A model generated the notes under the pieces. It saw only the letters and a list, made by a program, of their open reading frames with translations, did not search any database and was not told the DNA's origin. Positions 17,844-26,374 of a DNA stretch of 64,000 nt are shown here, one piece after another; positions within the stretch are counted from its first letter, which is position 1, and every line of letters begins with the position of its first letter. The position numbers and the translations under genes are program-made. Source of the stretch: Mangrovimicrobium sp033283325 (GTDB taxonomy: Bacteria; Pseudomonadota; Gammaproteobacteria; Pseudomonadales; Halieaceae); NCBI GenBank assembly GCA_033283325.1, contig JAWMQO010000001.1:1674001-1738000 (forward strand), read 5' to 3'.

Positions 17844-18028
17844 CAGTTTTTCTCCTTCCCCTGCTGTTATTCGGCACAACCGGCACTGTGTCGCCGGCAG
17901 AAGCCTGTCTTCAAAGAATAGACCCGCTGGTCGCCAGTGTCAGCCCAGGCCAGGTATCGAACAGGGGTATTGTGTATGGGGCTGGTTAGTGGGATGGTTT
18001 ACAGAGGAAGCAAGATTGAGGCTCGCGA

Positions 18029-20080
18029 GTGGAGTCCAGGACATCCCCCAAAAGTAAAGCCCGCAAGCGCCCGGCTAATGCTACAAGCAGTGCTACAAGC
18101 AAAGCCAAAAGCAGGCCGAAAAGCAGCCCCCAAAGCAGGCGCAGGAAGCCCGTAGCTGTAGAGCGCTGGGAATTTCCCAAACCCATCGTCGCCATCTTCG
18201 ACGAACACCTCTACGCCACGCGACTGCTCAGGCTACTCAAGATCGAGGCGGAAAACCTGCGCTCTGGCGGCAAGGCCGATTTCGAATGCATGGAATCGAT
18301 CATGCATTACTTTGTCACCTTCCCCGATCATTACCACCACCCCAAGGAAGACCTGATCTTCGACAGGATGTCCGGCCTCGACGCGCAGTTGGGCAGGACG
18401 ATTGCCGCGCTCAAGCACGACCACGAGAAAACCGCAGAGCAAAGCGCCGAAATCTACAACAGGCTCAAGGCGAAAAGGAAACCGGCACGCGGCGCACCGG
18501 CAAGGGCCCTGGCCGACACGCTGGACGGCTATGCGGACGCCCTGCTGGCCCACATGCAACTGGAAGAACAGGCCGTCTTCCTGCCCTCGCGCAGCGCCCT
18601 CGACGAGATCGACTGGAAGCAGATCGACGCGGCGATCCCCCCGGTGGAGGACCCGGTATTCGGCGACCGGCTGGCGCAGGATTACGTGCAGCTGATGGAG
18701 CGCTACCTCAACCAGTTCAGCTCGGTATCTGGCGGCGGTTATATTTCGGCGAATGCCATCCACGCCCCCTTCGTGTGCCTGGAGCGAGTGAACTACGCTA
18801 TCGCCAAGTTGCGCTACCAGTGTCTCGACATGGGCAAATACTCGGGCGGTTTCGCCCTGGAACGCCTGCAACACCTGGGCGAACTGGGCAGCGTGCGCAA
18901 CCCGCATGATCTGCTGGGCTGGATTGGCGACGGCGCCAATGCGCATTTGCAGGCCTGGACCCACGCTGCTTCGACCTGGCGTGAGACACTGCATTCGATC
19001 GTGGCGCGTTCCCGGGTGGACGACGGCAATGCCCACTTCGAGCCAGTGATCCTGCAAACCGAAACCGAAATGCACGAGTTCCAGGAACGCGCCTTCCAGG
19101 CAGAAGCCAACCCGCGCCTGAGCTGGCAGGCCGCGCTGACCAGCCTCGCCTTCCGCCTCGCACTCAAACCGATGATGCGGCGCATGAGCCACGGCGATAC
19201 CAGTGCCATACCGATAGACCGCATGCCCGCCCCCGTTGCGCCCAGGGGTACGCGGCGGGAAGTCGTCGAGAACAGGAATTTTCACGCCGAGTGGATCAGG
19301 CCGGAGGGCATCAGGGCAACACAGCGGACACTACTGCACATACCGGGAGGCGCCTTCGTCTTTCCCGCCAGCAACGGCCACCGGGCGATGCTCGGCAGGC
19401 TGGCCCAGCAGACCCGTGCCAATGCCCTGCTGGTCAACTACCGTCTGTTGCCGGAACATCCCTTCCCCGCCGGGCTCGAAGACGCCATGGCGGCCTACCG
19501 CTTCCTGCTTGATTCCGGCACCTCCCCCGCGAACATCGTCATTTCCGGGGATTCCGCCGGGGGTTGCCTGGCGCTGGCGCTGTTGCTGGCACTGCGTGAC
19601 GAAGGCCTGCCCATGCCCGCGGCCTGCGCGCTGATCAGCCCGCTCACCGACCTTAGCTTCTCCACCGCCACGCGGATCACCAACCAGTGGCGCGACCCGA
19701 TGACCCCGCGCCGGATGCGCAAAATGGCGGCTTATCCACTGTACGTGGATGCAAGCCGGGTGAGGGAGCCGCTGGTCTCGCCGATCTTCGGCAGTTTCGA
19801 GGGGCTGCCGCCGACCTTCGCCCTGGTCTCGAGCACCGAAACCCTTCTCGACGACACCCTGATCGTTGCCAGGAAGGCCCGCTCCCAGGGCGTGGATTTC
19901 GAAGTGGAGGTCTGGGAGGGGCTACCCCACGCCTGGCCGACCTTCTCCTTCATTCCCGAGGGATGGGCCGCGATCGAGCACGTGGGTGAGTTCTTCAATC
20001 GCTACCTCGACGAGGAGAAAGGCGCAGGCAAGGGCGAAAGCAAAGGCCGGCGCAAGGCCAAAGCGGGAGGCCGGCGGTGA
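18029..20080 (+). CDS. Hemerythrin domain fused to HSL-family alpha/beta hydrolase
   Basis: 683 residues from a GTG start with GAGG upstream. Residues 1-45 are a Lys/Arg/Ser/Pro-rich basic tail. Residues about 50-190 form a hemerythrin (HHE) domain with ligand-type motifs FDEH (about 59), HYHHPKED (about 100), HDHE (about 131) and HMQLEEQ (about 175). A helical middle region (about 210-400) follows. Residues about 425-665 are a hormone-sensitive-lipase-type hydrolase with an oxyanion motif HIPGGAF (about 436), GDSAGG (nucleophile about 508), an Asp in the STETLLDD region and His in GLPHAW (about 633). The tail is again Lys/Gly-rich. It overlaps the wax synthase gene by 4 bp. Likely a lipid or ester hydrolase with a di-iron or oxygen-responsive module; the combination is unusual. 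Confidence 0.87.
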   Translation: MESRTSPKSKARKRPANATSSATSKAKSRPKSSPQSRRRKPVAVERWEFPKPIVAIFDEHLYATRLLRLLKIEAENLRSGGKADFECMESIMHYFVTFPDHYHHPKEDLIFDRMSGLDAQLGRTIAALKHDHEKTAEQSAEIYNRLKAKRKPARGAPARALADTLDGYADALLAHMQLEEQAVFLPSRSALDEIDWKQIDAAIPPVEDPVFGDRLAQDYVQLMERYLNQFSSVSGGGYISANAIHAPFVCLERVNYAIAKLRYQCLDMGKYSGGFALERLQHLGELGSVRNPHDLLGWIGDGANAHLQAWTHAASTWRETLHSIVARSRVDDGNAHFEPVILQTETEMHEFQERAFQAEANPRLSWQAALTSLAFRLALKPMMRRMSHGDTSAIPIDRMPAPVAPRGTRREVVENRNFHAEWIRPEGIRATQRTLLHIPGGAFVFPASNGHRAMLGRLAQQTRANALLVNYRLLPEHPFPAGLEDAMAAYRFLLDSGTSPANIVISGDSAGGCLALALLLALRDEGLPMPAACALISPLTDLSFSTATRITNQWRDPMTPRRMRKMAAYPLYVDASRVREPLVSPIFGSFEGLPPTFALVSSTETLLDDTLIVARKARSQGVDFEVEVWEGLPHAWPTFSFIPEGWAAIEHVGEFFNRYLDEEKGAGKGESKGRRKAKAGGRR

Positions 20081-21498
20081 GCAGGCTGCACCAGCTGACA
20101 CCGAGCGAATCCCTGTTCATCGGCGGCGAAACAGCGAACATCTACCAACACACCGCCGCCCTGGTGGAACTGGATGCCCGCGCGCTGCCCGGCTACGACT
20201 TCGCCACCTTCAGGCGGCACATGGAAACGCATATCCTGCGCATTCCCCAGTTCCGCTGGAAACTGCACGAGGTCCCGCTGGGACTCGACCTCCCCTACTG
20301 GGTGGAGGACCCGGAATTTGACCTGGACCGGCACATTCGCAAGATTGCCGCCCCCTCCCCCGGCGACGACAAGGCCCTGAGCGAACTCGCCGCCTACCTC
20401 TACAGCCGGCACCTGGACCGCTCGCGGCCGCTGTGGGAGATCTGGTTTATCGAGGGGCTCGGCGAGGGGCGCTTCGCCTTCCTGCAGAAAGTGCATCACT
20501 GCATGATGGACGGCGAGGCCGCCAGCCGGCTGACCAAGGTAATGTGGGATCTCAAACCCGATGCCGCACTCGGCGAGATCGACCCGGACATCGCCAGCGC
20601 CACTCCCGGGGACATTCCGGAGCCCTGGCAGGAAACCCTGAATACTGCCGTACATCTCTCCCGCAGCTCGCTGCGACTCACGGGGGAGATATTCGATGTG
20701 ATAAGGCACAACCTTGGCAGCAAGCGCCTGTACAAGCCCTGGAAACCGGTGAAATCCAGAGCTTCCGCCCCGCCCAGCTGTCTCAACGCCGATATCAGCG
20801 CAGACCGGGGCCTGGTGTTCGGCTCGCTGCCGCTGGCGGATATCAAGAAAATCCGCCGCCACTTCTCTGTCACCGTCAACGACGTGCTGCTGGCGATCGT
20901 CGGCGGGGGCCTGCGCGAGTATCTCCTGACCCGCAATGCACTGCCTGACGAGGCCCTGCGGACATCGGTGGCGGTTTCCCTGCGCAAGGCGGCAGACGAC
21001 AAACTCAGCAACCGTATCACCACCATGTCGGTGACCCTCGCCACCGACCTTGCCGACCCGCTGGAACGCCTGCGCGCGATCGCGCAGGAAGCGAAGGGCG
21101 CCAAGGATGCGGCCCACCACGGCGGCAAGAGCGTGCTGGAGATCATGCAGATCTTCCCGCCCATCGCGGTCAACGCGCTGATGCACATGGCACCGGCGGA
21201 ACAGATTCCGAAGCTGATGGGCGTGAACCTGATCGTCTCCAACATCCACGGCAGCGACCGTCCCATGTACGTGGGCGGCGCGCGCGCCAGGGCGATCTAT
21301 CCCGTCTCCATCATCAGCCCCGGCGGCGGGCTGAACATCACCTGCCTGAGTTATGCCGGCAGGGTGTACTTCGGGCTGACCATCGAGCCGCGCCTGGTGC
21401 CGAAAGCCGGGCGGCTGATGACGGGCATTCGTAAATCACTGCGGGAGTACAAGGCGCTGGCTGGCACGGACAGTAGGCGGCGAAAAAAAGCCGGGTAG
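20077..21498 (+). CDS. Wax ester synthase / diacylglycerol acyltransferase (WS/DGAT)
   Basis: 473 residues, GTG start overlapping the stop of the preceding hydrolase (GTGA). It carries the catalytic HHxxxDG motif as VHHCMMDG (about residue 140), the RPLWEIWFIEGL segment typical of the family, a SVTVNDVLLAIVGGGLREYL block (condensation-type fold), and a C-terminal NLIVSNIHGSDRPMYVGGARARAIYPVS region. The enzyme esterifies acyl-CoA to long-chain alcohols or diacylglycerol, producing storage lipid at the inner membrane. Pairing with a lipase-like hydrolase suggests storage-lipid turnover. The C-terminus is Arg/Lys-rich (DSRRRKKAG). Confidence 0.92.
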   Translation: MSRLHQLTPSESLFIGGETANIYQHTAALVELDARALPGYDFATFRRHMETHILRIPQFRWKLHEVPLGLDLPYWVEDPEFDLDRHIRKIAAPSPGDDKALSELAAYLYSRHLDRSRPLWEIWFIEGLGEGRFAFLQKVHHCMMDGEAASRLTKVMWDLKPDAALGEIDPDIASATPGDIPEPWQETLNTAVHLSRSSLRLTGEIFDVIRHNLGSKRLYKPWKPVKSRASAPPSCLNADISADRGLVFGSLPLADIKKIRRHFSVTVNDVLLAIVGGGLREYLLTRNALPDEALRTSVAVSLRKAADDKLSNRITTMSVTLATDLADPLERLRAIAQEAKGAKDAAHHGGKSVLEIMQIFPPIAVNALMHMAPAEQIPKLMGVNLIVSNIHGSDRPMYVGGARARAIYPVSIISPGGGLNITCLSYAGRVYFGLTIEPRLVPKAGRLMTGIRKSLREYKALAGTDSRRRKKAG

Positions 21499-21547
21499 TG
21501 CCGGATGCGAAATCGGCCCGGGAGCTGCTGTTGGGGGCCCCCGCGCT

Positions 21548-22132
21548 TCACCGGTAGAGCCAGTGTTTCAACCAGCGCGATACGCGGGGCATCACCACGT
21601 AGGTCAACAGCGCAACCTGCAGGTACACCACGATCAACACGCGCAAGGGATAGGGCCACCCGCCGATCAGTGGGACCAGGCTGGCGTTTATCAAAAGGAT
21701 GAGCACAAACACCACCGCGGTAACCACCAGTACCATCTTGTGCGGCGAGGGGTGGGATACGGGTAATTCCGGCAAGCTGAACCAGAACTCCAGCCCCGTT
21801 CCCTTGCGCTCCTCCGATTCACCTTCCACGATCCCCTGCAAGCGCTGGTGCCAGGCCTCCCTGACCGGGGAGTTCTTCCAGTCTTCCAGGTGCTCGTAGC
21901 TGTCGAAGCGGAAGATGGTGACGTATTCCCGCGACGGCGGCCGCGGCTTGATCACGTTGACCCCCATGTGTCCCGGGAATGCCAGCGCCTGGGCGGTGAT
22001 CCCCTTCACCCAGTCCTCGTAATCCGCTTCTCTTCCCGCCACCACCGTGCGGGCGATGGAGATGGTCACCGGCCCTCCGGAGCCGTTGTCATCCCCCTCG
22101 CCTGCGAGCCCGCTGTCCCCGGTCATGGGCAT
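21548..22132 (-). CDS. ABM-domain protein with C-terminal membrane helices
   Basis: 194 residues. Residues about 22-115 form an antibiotic-biosynthesis-monooxygenase-like ferredoxin fold (ISIARTVVAGREADYEDWVKG, VTIFRFDSYEHLEDWKNS). After a Pro-rich linker there are two hydrophobic segments (VLVVTAVVFVLILLINASL and VLIVVYLQVALLTYVVMP). This membrane-attached version of the fold is widespread but its role is not known; possible roles are cofactor-free oxidation or ligand binding. It is the last gene of the long leftward meta-cleavage operon (37 bp after the aldolase), so a function in the same pathway is likely but not shown. Confidence 0.82.
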   Translation of the reverse strand: MPMTGDSGLAGEGDDNGSGGPVTISIARTVVAGREADYEDWVKGITAQALAFPGHMGVNVIKPRPPSREYVTIFRFDSYEHLEDWKNSPVREAWHQRLQGIVEGESEERKGTGLEFWFSLPELPVSHPSPHKMVLVVTAVVFVLILLINASLVPLIGGWPYPLRVLIVVYLQVALLTYVVMPRVSRWLKHWLYR

Positions 22133-22169
22133 ACCGGGCCCGACAGGCGATTAGTAGACGAAGAGAAGA

Positions 22170-23201
22170 TCATACCGCGCCGCGTTCCCGCGCCATGTCC
22201 AGCGCAAGGTCCTCGATCATGTCCTCCTGGCCGCCCACCGTTCCGCGCCGACCCAACTCGACCAGTATGTCCCGCGAGGAGATATTGTATTTTTCCGCGC
22301 TGCGCTTGGCGAAGAGCAGGAAACTGGAGTAGACGCCCGCGTACCCCAGGGTAAGGGCGTCGCGGTCGATCCGTACCATGTGATCCATCAGCGGAACGAT
22401 CTTGTCCTCGGCCACGTCCATTGCCCTGAACAGATCGACACCGGTTTCCACGCCCATGCGCTCGCAAACGGCGAGGAAAACCTCAAGAGGCGTGTTTCCC
22501 GCTCCCGCGCCAAGACCAGCGAGGGAGCCATCGATACGGGTCGCTCCCGCCTCGACTGCCGCCAGGGAATTGGCGATACCCATGGCCAGGTTGTGGTGGC
22601 CGTGGAAGCCCAACTCCGTAGCCGGGTCCAGTTCAGCACGGGCCAGCGCAACCCGCGAGGTGACGTCGTCCGGGAGCATGTAACCCGCGGAGTCCGTTAT
22701 GTAGACACAGTTCGCACCGTACTCTTCCATCAGCTTGAGTTGGACCAGCAGCTCCTCTGGCTCGATCATGTGCGCCATCATCAGGAAGCCCACGGTATCC
22801 AGGCCATCGATCCCCGCGGCCATCTTGATGTGCTGTTCGGATACGTCCGCCTCGCTACAGTGGGTGGCCACGCGTATCGTGGAAATGCCGCAATCCACGG
22901 CCATCCTGAGGTGGTCCACGGTACCTATACCCGGCAGCAGCAGCGCCGACACTTTCGTGTTCTTCATTTCACGGCACACTGCGCTGAGATACTCCTCGTC
23001 GGATGCCGCGGGGAAACCGTAATTGACGCTGGCCCCGCCAAGACCGTCGCCGTGGGTAACCTCGATCAGGGGAATACCCGCGGCATCCATGGCTTTGGCG
23101 ATATCCACCATCTGCTCGACGCTGATCTGGTGCCGTTTGGGGTGCATGCCGTCGCGCAGGCACATATCGTGAACGGTGATTTTCTTGCCCTGCAAATTCA
23201 T
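22170..23201 (-). CDS. dmpG: 4-hydroxy-2-oxovalerate aldolase (operon 1)
   Basis: 343 residues, full length. It cleaves 4-hydroxy-2-oxovalerate to pyruvate and acetaldehyde in the lower meta-cleavage pathway. The N-terminal VHDMCLRDGMHPKRHQ gives the metal-binding Asp and the catalytic His region; GFHGHHNLAMGIANSLAA supplies the metal-binding His pair; the C-terminus carries the DmpG communication domain (SSFLLFAKRSAEKYNIS) that contacts the acylating dehydrogenase for aldehyde channelling. GAGG lies ahead of the ATG. It follows the dehydrogenase gene by 37 bp. A paralogue lies at 40773-41861. Confidence 0.95.
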   Translation of the reverse strand: MNLQGKKITVHDMCLRDGMHPKRHQISVEQMVDIAKAMDAAGIPLIEVTHGDGLGGASVNYGFPAASDEEYLSAVCREMKNTKVSALLLPGIGTVDHLRMAVDCGISTIRVATHCSEADVSEQHIKMAAGIDGLDTVGFLMMAHMIEPEELLVQLKLMEEYGANCVYITDSAGYMLPDDVTSRVALARAELDPATELGFHGHHNLAMGIANSLAAVEAGATRIDGSLAGLGAGAGNTPLEVFLAVCERMGVETGVDLFRAMDVAEDKIVPLMDHMVRIDRDALTLGYAGVYSSFLLFAKRSAEKYNISSRDILVELGRRGTVGGQEDMIEDLALDMARERGAV

Positions 23202-23238
23202 AGCTGTATCCTCGTGCTATCCTGCGAGAAGCGCGCCC

Positions 23239-24147
23239 TCAGGCCGCGACCGGAGTGAAAGTTCCCGCGAGAATTTCTTCCGCGTACATTTCCGCGGTGC
23301 GCAGCCCCGCTGCCGTCATGATGTCCAGGTTGCCGGCGTATTTCGGCAGGAAGTCCCCCAGTCCTTCGACTTCCATGTACATCGAGACCCGCTTGCCGTC
23401 GAACACCGGCCCGTTCTTTAACTTGTATCCGGGAACGTATTGTTGCACCGCCTCGATCATCTCGTGGACAGAGCGGGTTATCGCTGCCTCGTCAGGGTCA
23501 GCATGCGTCAGGCAGTGCACCGTATCGCGCATGATCAACGGGGGATCGGCGGGATTGATGATGATAATTGCCTTGCCGTGCCGGGCGCCGCCCACGGTTT
23601 CGATCCCCCTGGCGGTGGTGCGGGTGAACTCGTCGATGTTCTTGCGCGTGCCCGGTCCCGCGGACTTCGAACTGACCGTGGCCACGATCTCGCCGTAGCT
23701 CACTTCCTGTACACGACTCACCGCCGCCACCAGCGGTATGGTCGCCTGGCCGCCGCAGGTCACCATGTTGACGTTCATCTCGTGTGCCGCCACAGCGTCC
23801 GCCAGGTTGACCGGGGGCACGCAGAATGGGCCTATCGCCGCAGGGGTCAGGTCGATCATCACCGCGCCCTGCTCTATGACTTTTCGGCTGTTCTCGGCGT
23901 GGACATAAGCGGAGGTGGCATCGAAGCAGATTTGCACACCGTCGGCCCGCATGCTCGGCAGCATGCCGTCCACCCCTTCCGCGGTTGTTTTCAGCCCCAG
24001 CTGCGCCGCGCGCGCCAATCCCGGCGAGTCCGGCACTACGCCAACCATCCACGCGGGTTCGATCAGCTCGCTACGCATGGCTTTCATCAACAGGTCGGTA
24101 CCGATGTTCCCGGGCCCGATGATCGCAGCCTTTACCTTGTTACCCAT
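23239..24147 (-). CDS. dmpF: Acetaldehyde dehydrogenase, CoA-acylating (operon 1)
   Basis: 302 residues. It converts acetaldehyde plus CoA and NAD+ to acetyl-CoA, in a complex with the aldolase encoded next door. Seen: N-terminal Rossmann motif AAIIGPGNIGTDL, the active-site Cys in NMVTCGGQATIP, and the C-terminal dimer/aldolase-contact region with EVEGLGDFLPKYAGNLDIMTAA. Length and order (hydratase, dehydrogenase, aldolase) match dmpEFG. GGGAGAG lies before the ATG. A second copy is at 41858-42784. Confidence 0.95.
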   Translation of the reverse strand: MGNKVKAAIIGPGNIGTDLLMKAMRSELIEPAWMVGVVPDSPGLARAAQLGLKTTAEGVDGMLPSMRADGVQICFDATSAYVHAENSRKVIEQGAVMIDLTPAAIGPFCVPPVNLADAVAAHEMNVNMVTCGGQATIPLVAAVSRVQEVSYGEIVATVSSKSAGPGTRKNIDEFTRTTARGIETVGGARHGKAIIIINPADPPLIMRDTVHCLTHADPDEAAITRSVHEMIEAVQQYVPGYKLKNGPVFDGKRVSMYMEVEGLGDFLPKYAGNLDIMTAAGLRTAEMYAEEILAGTFTPVAA

Positions 24148-24187
24148 TTTTCACTCTCCCTGATGTTCCGCCGCCATGGGCATGTTG

Positions 24188-24979
24188 TCAGACAAACCGA
24201 CAGCTGCAGCCGCCAATGCCCTCGATTTCCAGTGACATCTCGTCTCCGGCCACCACCGGGATCAGCGGCGCCAATGAACCCGAGAGGATGACTTCCCCCG
24301 CCTTGAAGGGGATGCCAAACTCGCCGAGCGTGTTGGCCAGCCAGGCGACAGCCGTGAGCGGATTGCCCTGCACCGCGCTGCCTAGGCCTTCGGAGTGAAA
24401 CTCCCCGTTTTTGTAGATCTTCATTTTCAAGGCGGGCAAATCGAAATCCCGGGGATCGACTTCCCTCTCACCCAGCACATACACGCCGCAGGAAGCATTG
24501 TCCGCCACCGTGTCCTGGATTTTGATCTTCCAGTCATCAATACGTGAATCCACAATCTCGAAGCAGGGAATGATGGTCTCTGTGGCGTCGAGCACGTCCT
24601 GCTCGGTGACGCCCGGGCCCTGCAGGTCCTTTTTCAGGCGGAAGGCGATTTCACCCTCTGCCTTGGGCTGGATCAGGTTGCCAGCGATGGGAATGGATGC
24701 ACCATCCGGGTAGGCCATGGCGTTGGTCAGGAAGCCGAAATCCGGCTGGAACACATTCAACATTTCCTGCACCGGCTTGCTGGTAACGCCAATCTTCTTG
24801 CCAACGATTCTCTCGCCATCCAGTTCAACCCTTCGCTCTACCATGCGCAGGCTGATGTGGTAAGCATCCTCTATGGTGATATCCGCTTCACGGTCGGTAA
24901 GCGGCGCCACAGTGCGCCGCTCGCGCAGCGCGCTGTAAAGTTCATCACCCAGTTCTTCTATGCGTTGCGTTTCCATCAT
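24188..24979 (-). CDS. dmpE: 2-hydroxypenta-2,4-dienoate (2-oxopent-4-enoate) hydratase
   Basis: 263 residues of the MhpD/DmpE branch of the FAH-like fold. It adds water to 2-hydroxypenta-2,4-dienoate to form 4-hydroxy-2-oxovalerate. Seen: KKIGVTSKPVQEMLNVFQPDFG, metal-binding acidic residues in QPKAEGEIAFRLKKDL, and the core PCFEIVDSRIDDWKIKIQDTVADN. It is distinguished from the decarboxylase homologue at 33230-34021 by its hydratase-like N-terminal half and by standing just before the dehydrogenase/aldolase pair. It is the only hydratase of this type in the window, so both meta operons presumably rely on it. Confidence 0.92.
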   Translation of the reverse strand: MMETQRIEELGDELYSALRERRTVAPLTDREADITIEDAYHISLRMVERRVELDGERIVGKKIGVTSKPVQEMLNVFQPDFGFLTNAMAYPDGASIPIAGNLIQPKAEGEIAFRLKKDLQGPGVTEQDVLDATETIIPCFEIVDSRIDDWKIKIQDTVADNASCGVYVLGEREVDPRDFDLPALKMKIYKNGEFHSEGLGSAVQGNPLTAVAWLANTLGEFGIPFKAGEVILSGSLAPLIPVVAGDEMSLEIEGIGGCSCRFV

Positions 24980-25052
24980 CTCAATCTACACCTTTGGTAA
25001 TCCGGCAAGGTTCTTGCGCCGGGGTCAATGTCTTCCTCAGGCACTGGCCGTG

Positions 25053-25691
25053 TCACTCATTGCGAATGAAGGACTCCGGGTAGGCGGCTTCCCATGCGGG
25101 AAACGACTTGACCGCCGTGAACCAGCGCCAAAAATTCGTGTACTCCTCGTCTATGGCCATGCCATATGCTTCGGCGACGCCGCAGCGCGCTGCCAGGGCG
25201 CAGTCCGCGGCGCCGAATTCATTGCCAAAAAACTCGCGCTCGCCCAGCTCTCGCTCCAGCCAGGCCTGGCATAGCCGCCATTGCTCGCGTCCCCGCTGAA
25301 TCAGTTCCCTGTCCCATCTTGCTTCGGGTTTCGAACGTATTTCGAATACCGGGCTGCGCAGGGCCGCACCCACCTGCTTGTCGGAGTAAAGCTGCAGCAG
25401 GCGAACGCGCGTACTTTCAACAATGTCCCTGGGATAGAGGCGTCCCCGGGGGAAGCGGCTGTCGAGATATTCCAGGATTACTGCCGAATCCCAGATCACC
25501 GTCTCAGCATCGACCAGAACGGGGACCGTGCCGCTCGGACTCAGGCGCACAAGGTCCGCTGACGTTTCCCCCAATCGCATGTTTATCGTGTGGTATGACA
25601 GGCCAATGTACGCCAGCGCCAGCCGCACCTTCCAACAGAAGGGGCAATCCGTACGTTGATACAGCATCAGCTGGCCGCGTGTCTCCCGCAT
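25053..25691 (-). CDS. Glutathione S-transferase family protein
   Basis: 212 residues. The N-terminal thioredoxin-like domain has LYQRTDCPFCWKVRLALAYIG with a CPFC pair, then the cis-Pro segment SGTVPVLVD and the glutathione-contact DSAVILEYLDSRFP. The C-terminal helical domain has FFGNEFGAADCALAAR. The CPFC motif suggests a glutaredoxin-like or isomerase-type GST rather than a classical detoxifier. It follows the chromene-carboxylate isomerase gene by 2 bp, so both are translated together. A start at 25667 (MLYQRTDCPFC) is also possible. The substrate is unknown; a glutathione-dependent step on a ring-cleavage intermediate is inferred from the operon. Confidence 0.88.
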   Translation of the reverse strand: MRETRGQLMLYQRTDCPFCWKVRLALAYIGLSYHTINMRLGETSADLVRLSPSGTVPVLVDAETVIWDSAVILEYLDSRFPRGRLYPRDIVESTRVRLLQLYSDKQVGAALRSPVFEIRSKPEARWDRELIQRGREQWRLCQAWLERELGEREFFGNEFGAADCALAARCGVAEAYGMAIDEEYTNFWRWFTAVKSFPAWEAAYPESFIRNE

Positions 25692-25693
25692 CG

Positions 25694-26287
25694 TCAGATC
25701 TTGCGCAGCCGTAAATCGGCGAGGTGATCCAGCAAATACTCAATGCGATCAGAACCCCAGAACAGCGCATCGCCCACCTGAAAACTCGGTACGCCGATCA
25801 GGCCGAGTTCCTGCGCTTCGCGCCAGTTCGTCTCCAGCCGGGCGAGATTCTCCGGGTCGCGGATTGCGGCGCTGAGTTCATCCGCCGCGAGCCCCACCCG
25901 CTCCCCGATATCCAGCAGCACCGCTTCCTCGCCGATATCCCGACCTTCGGCCCACTCGGCCCGCATGACCTCGATGATCCAGGGCCGCAGCAGGCCCCTG
26001 GCTTCCGCCAGCAGCGACACCGCGCCGGCCGCGGTCGGGTCGGTGTCAATGGGAGGCGGGTTCATCGGGATGCCCATTTTTCGCGTGATACGGGACACGT
26101 CCTGGCGAGTCAGGGGAATCTTGACCTTCGCCCGCTCCGGCGAAGAACGCCCGGACCAGCCGCCCAGCGGACGCCACAACAACCTGGTATGAAAGTCGTC
26201 GAATACCCTGAACATCGTTTTCGAGGCGATATAGCAATACGGGCTGCGAAAATTGAAGAAGAGCTTCACCTCGGCTGCTTCTGGCAT
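25694..26287 (-). CDS. 2-hydroxychromene-2-carboxylate isomerase family protein (DsbA-like/kappa GST)
   Basis: 197 residues from the ATG at 26287, chosen because AGGAG lies 10 bases upstream; the frame is open to 26359. The fold is DsbA/kappa-GST with LFFNFRSPYCYIASK at the N-terminus (the Ser of FRSPYCY is the isomerase-type active residue), the GIPMNPPP region, and GVPSFQVGDALFWGSDRIEYL at the C-terminus. NahD-type enzymes isomerise 2-hydroxychromene-2-carboxylate in naphthalene breakdown using glutathione. No naphthalene dioxygenase is visible here, so the real substrate may be another bicyclic or unsaturated intermediate. Confidence 0.87.
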   Translation of the reverse strand: MPEAAEVKLFFNFRSPYCYIASKTMFRVFDDFHTRLLWRPLGGWSGRSSPERAKVKIPLTRQDVSRITRKMGIPMNPPPIDTDPTAAGAVSLLAEARGLLRPWIIEVMRAEWAEGRDIGEEAVLLDIGERVGLAADELSAAIRDPENLARLETNWREAQELGLIGVPSFQVGDALFWGSDRIEYLLDHLADLRLRKI

Positions 26288-26374
26288 AACAAATTCGCTC
26301 CTGGAAAAATCCAGCAGCCGGCCCCGGGGGTTTACGCTTCGAGACGCGGCTGCTGGCAATGGACCCAGAGAGGG

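Noticed and set aside
21533..21542. GGGGGCCCCC palindrome between the convergent wax synthase and ABM genes
   Set aside because: No loop and no T-run; not a credible terminator, probably chance in GC-rich DNA.
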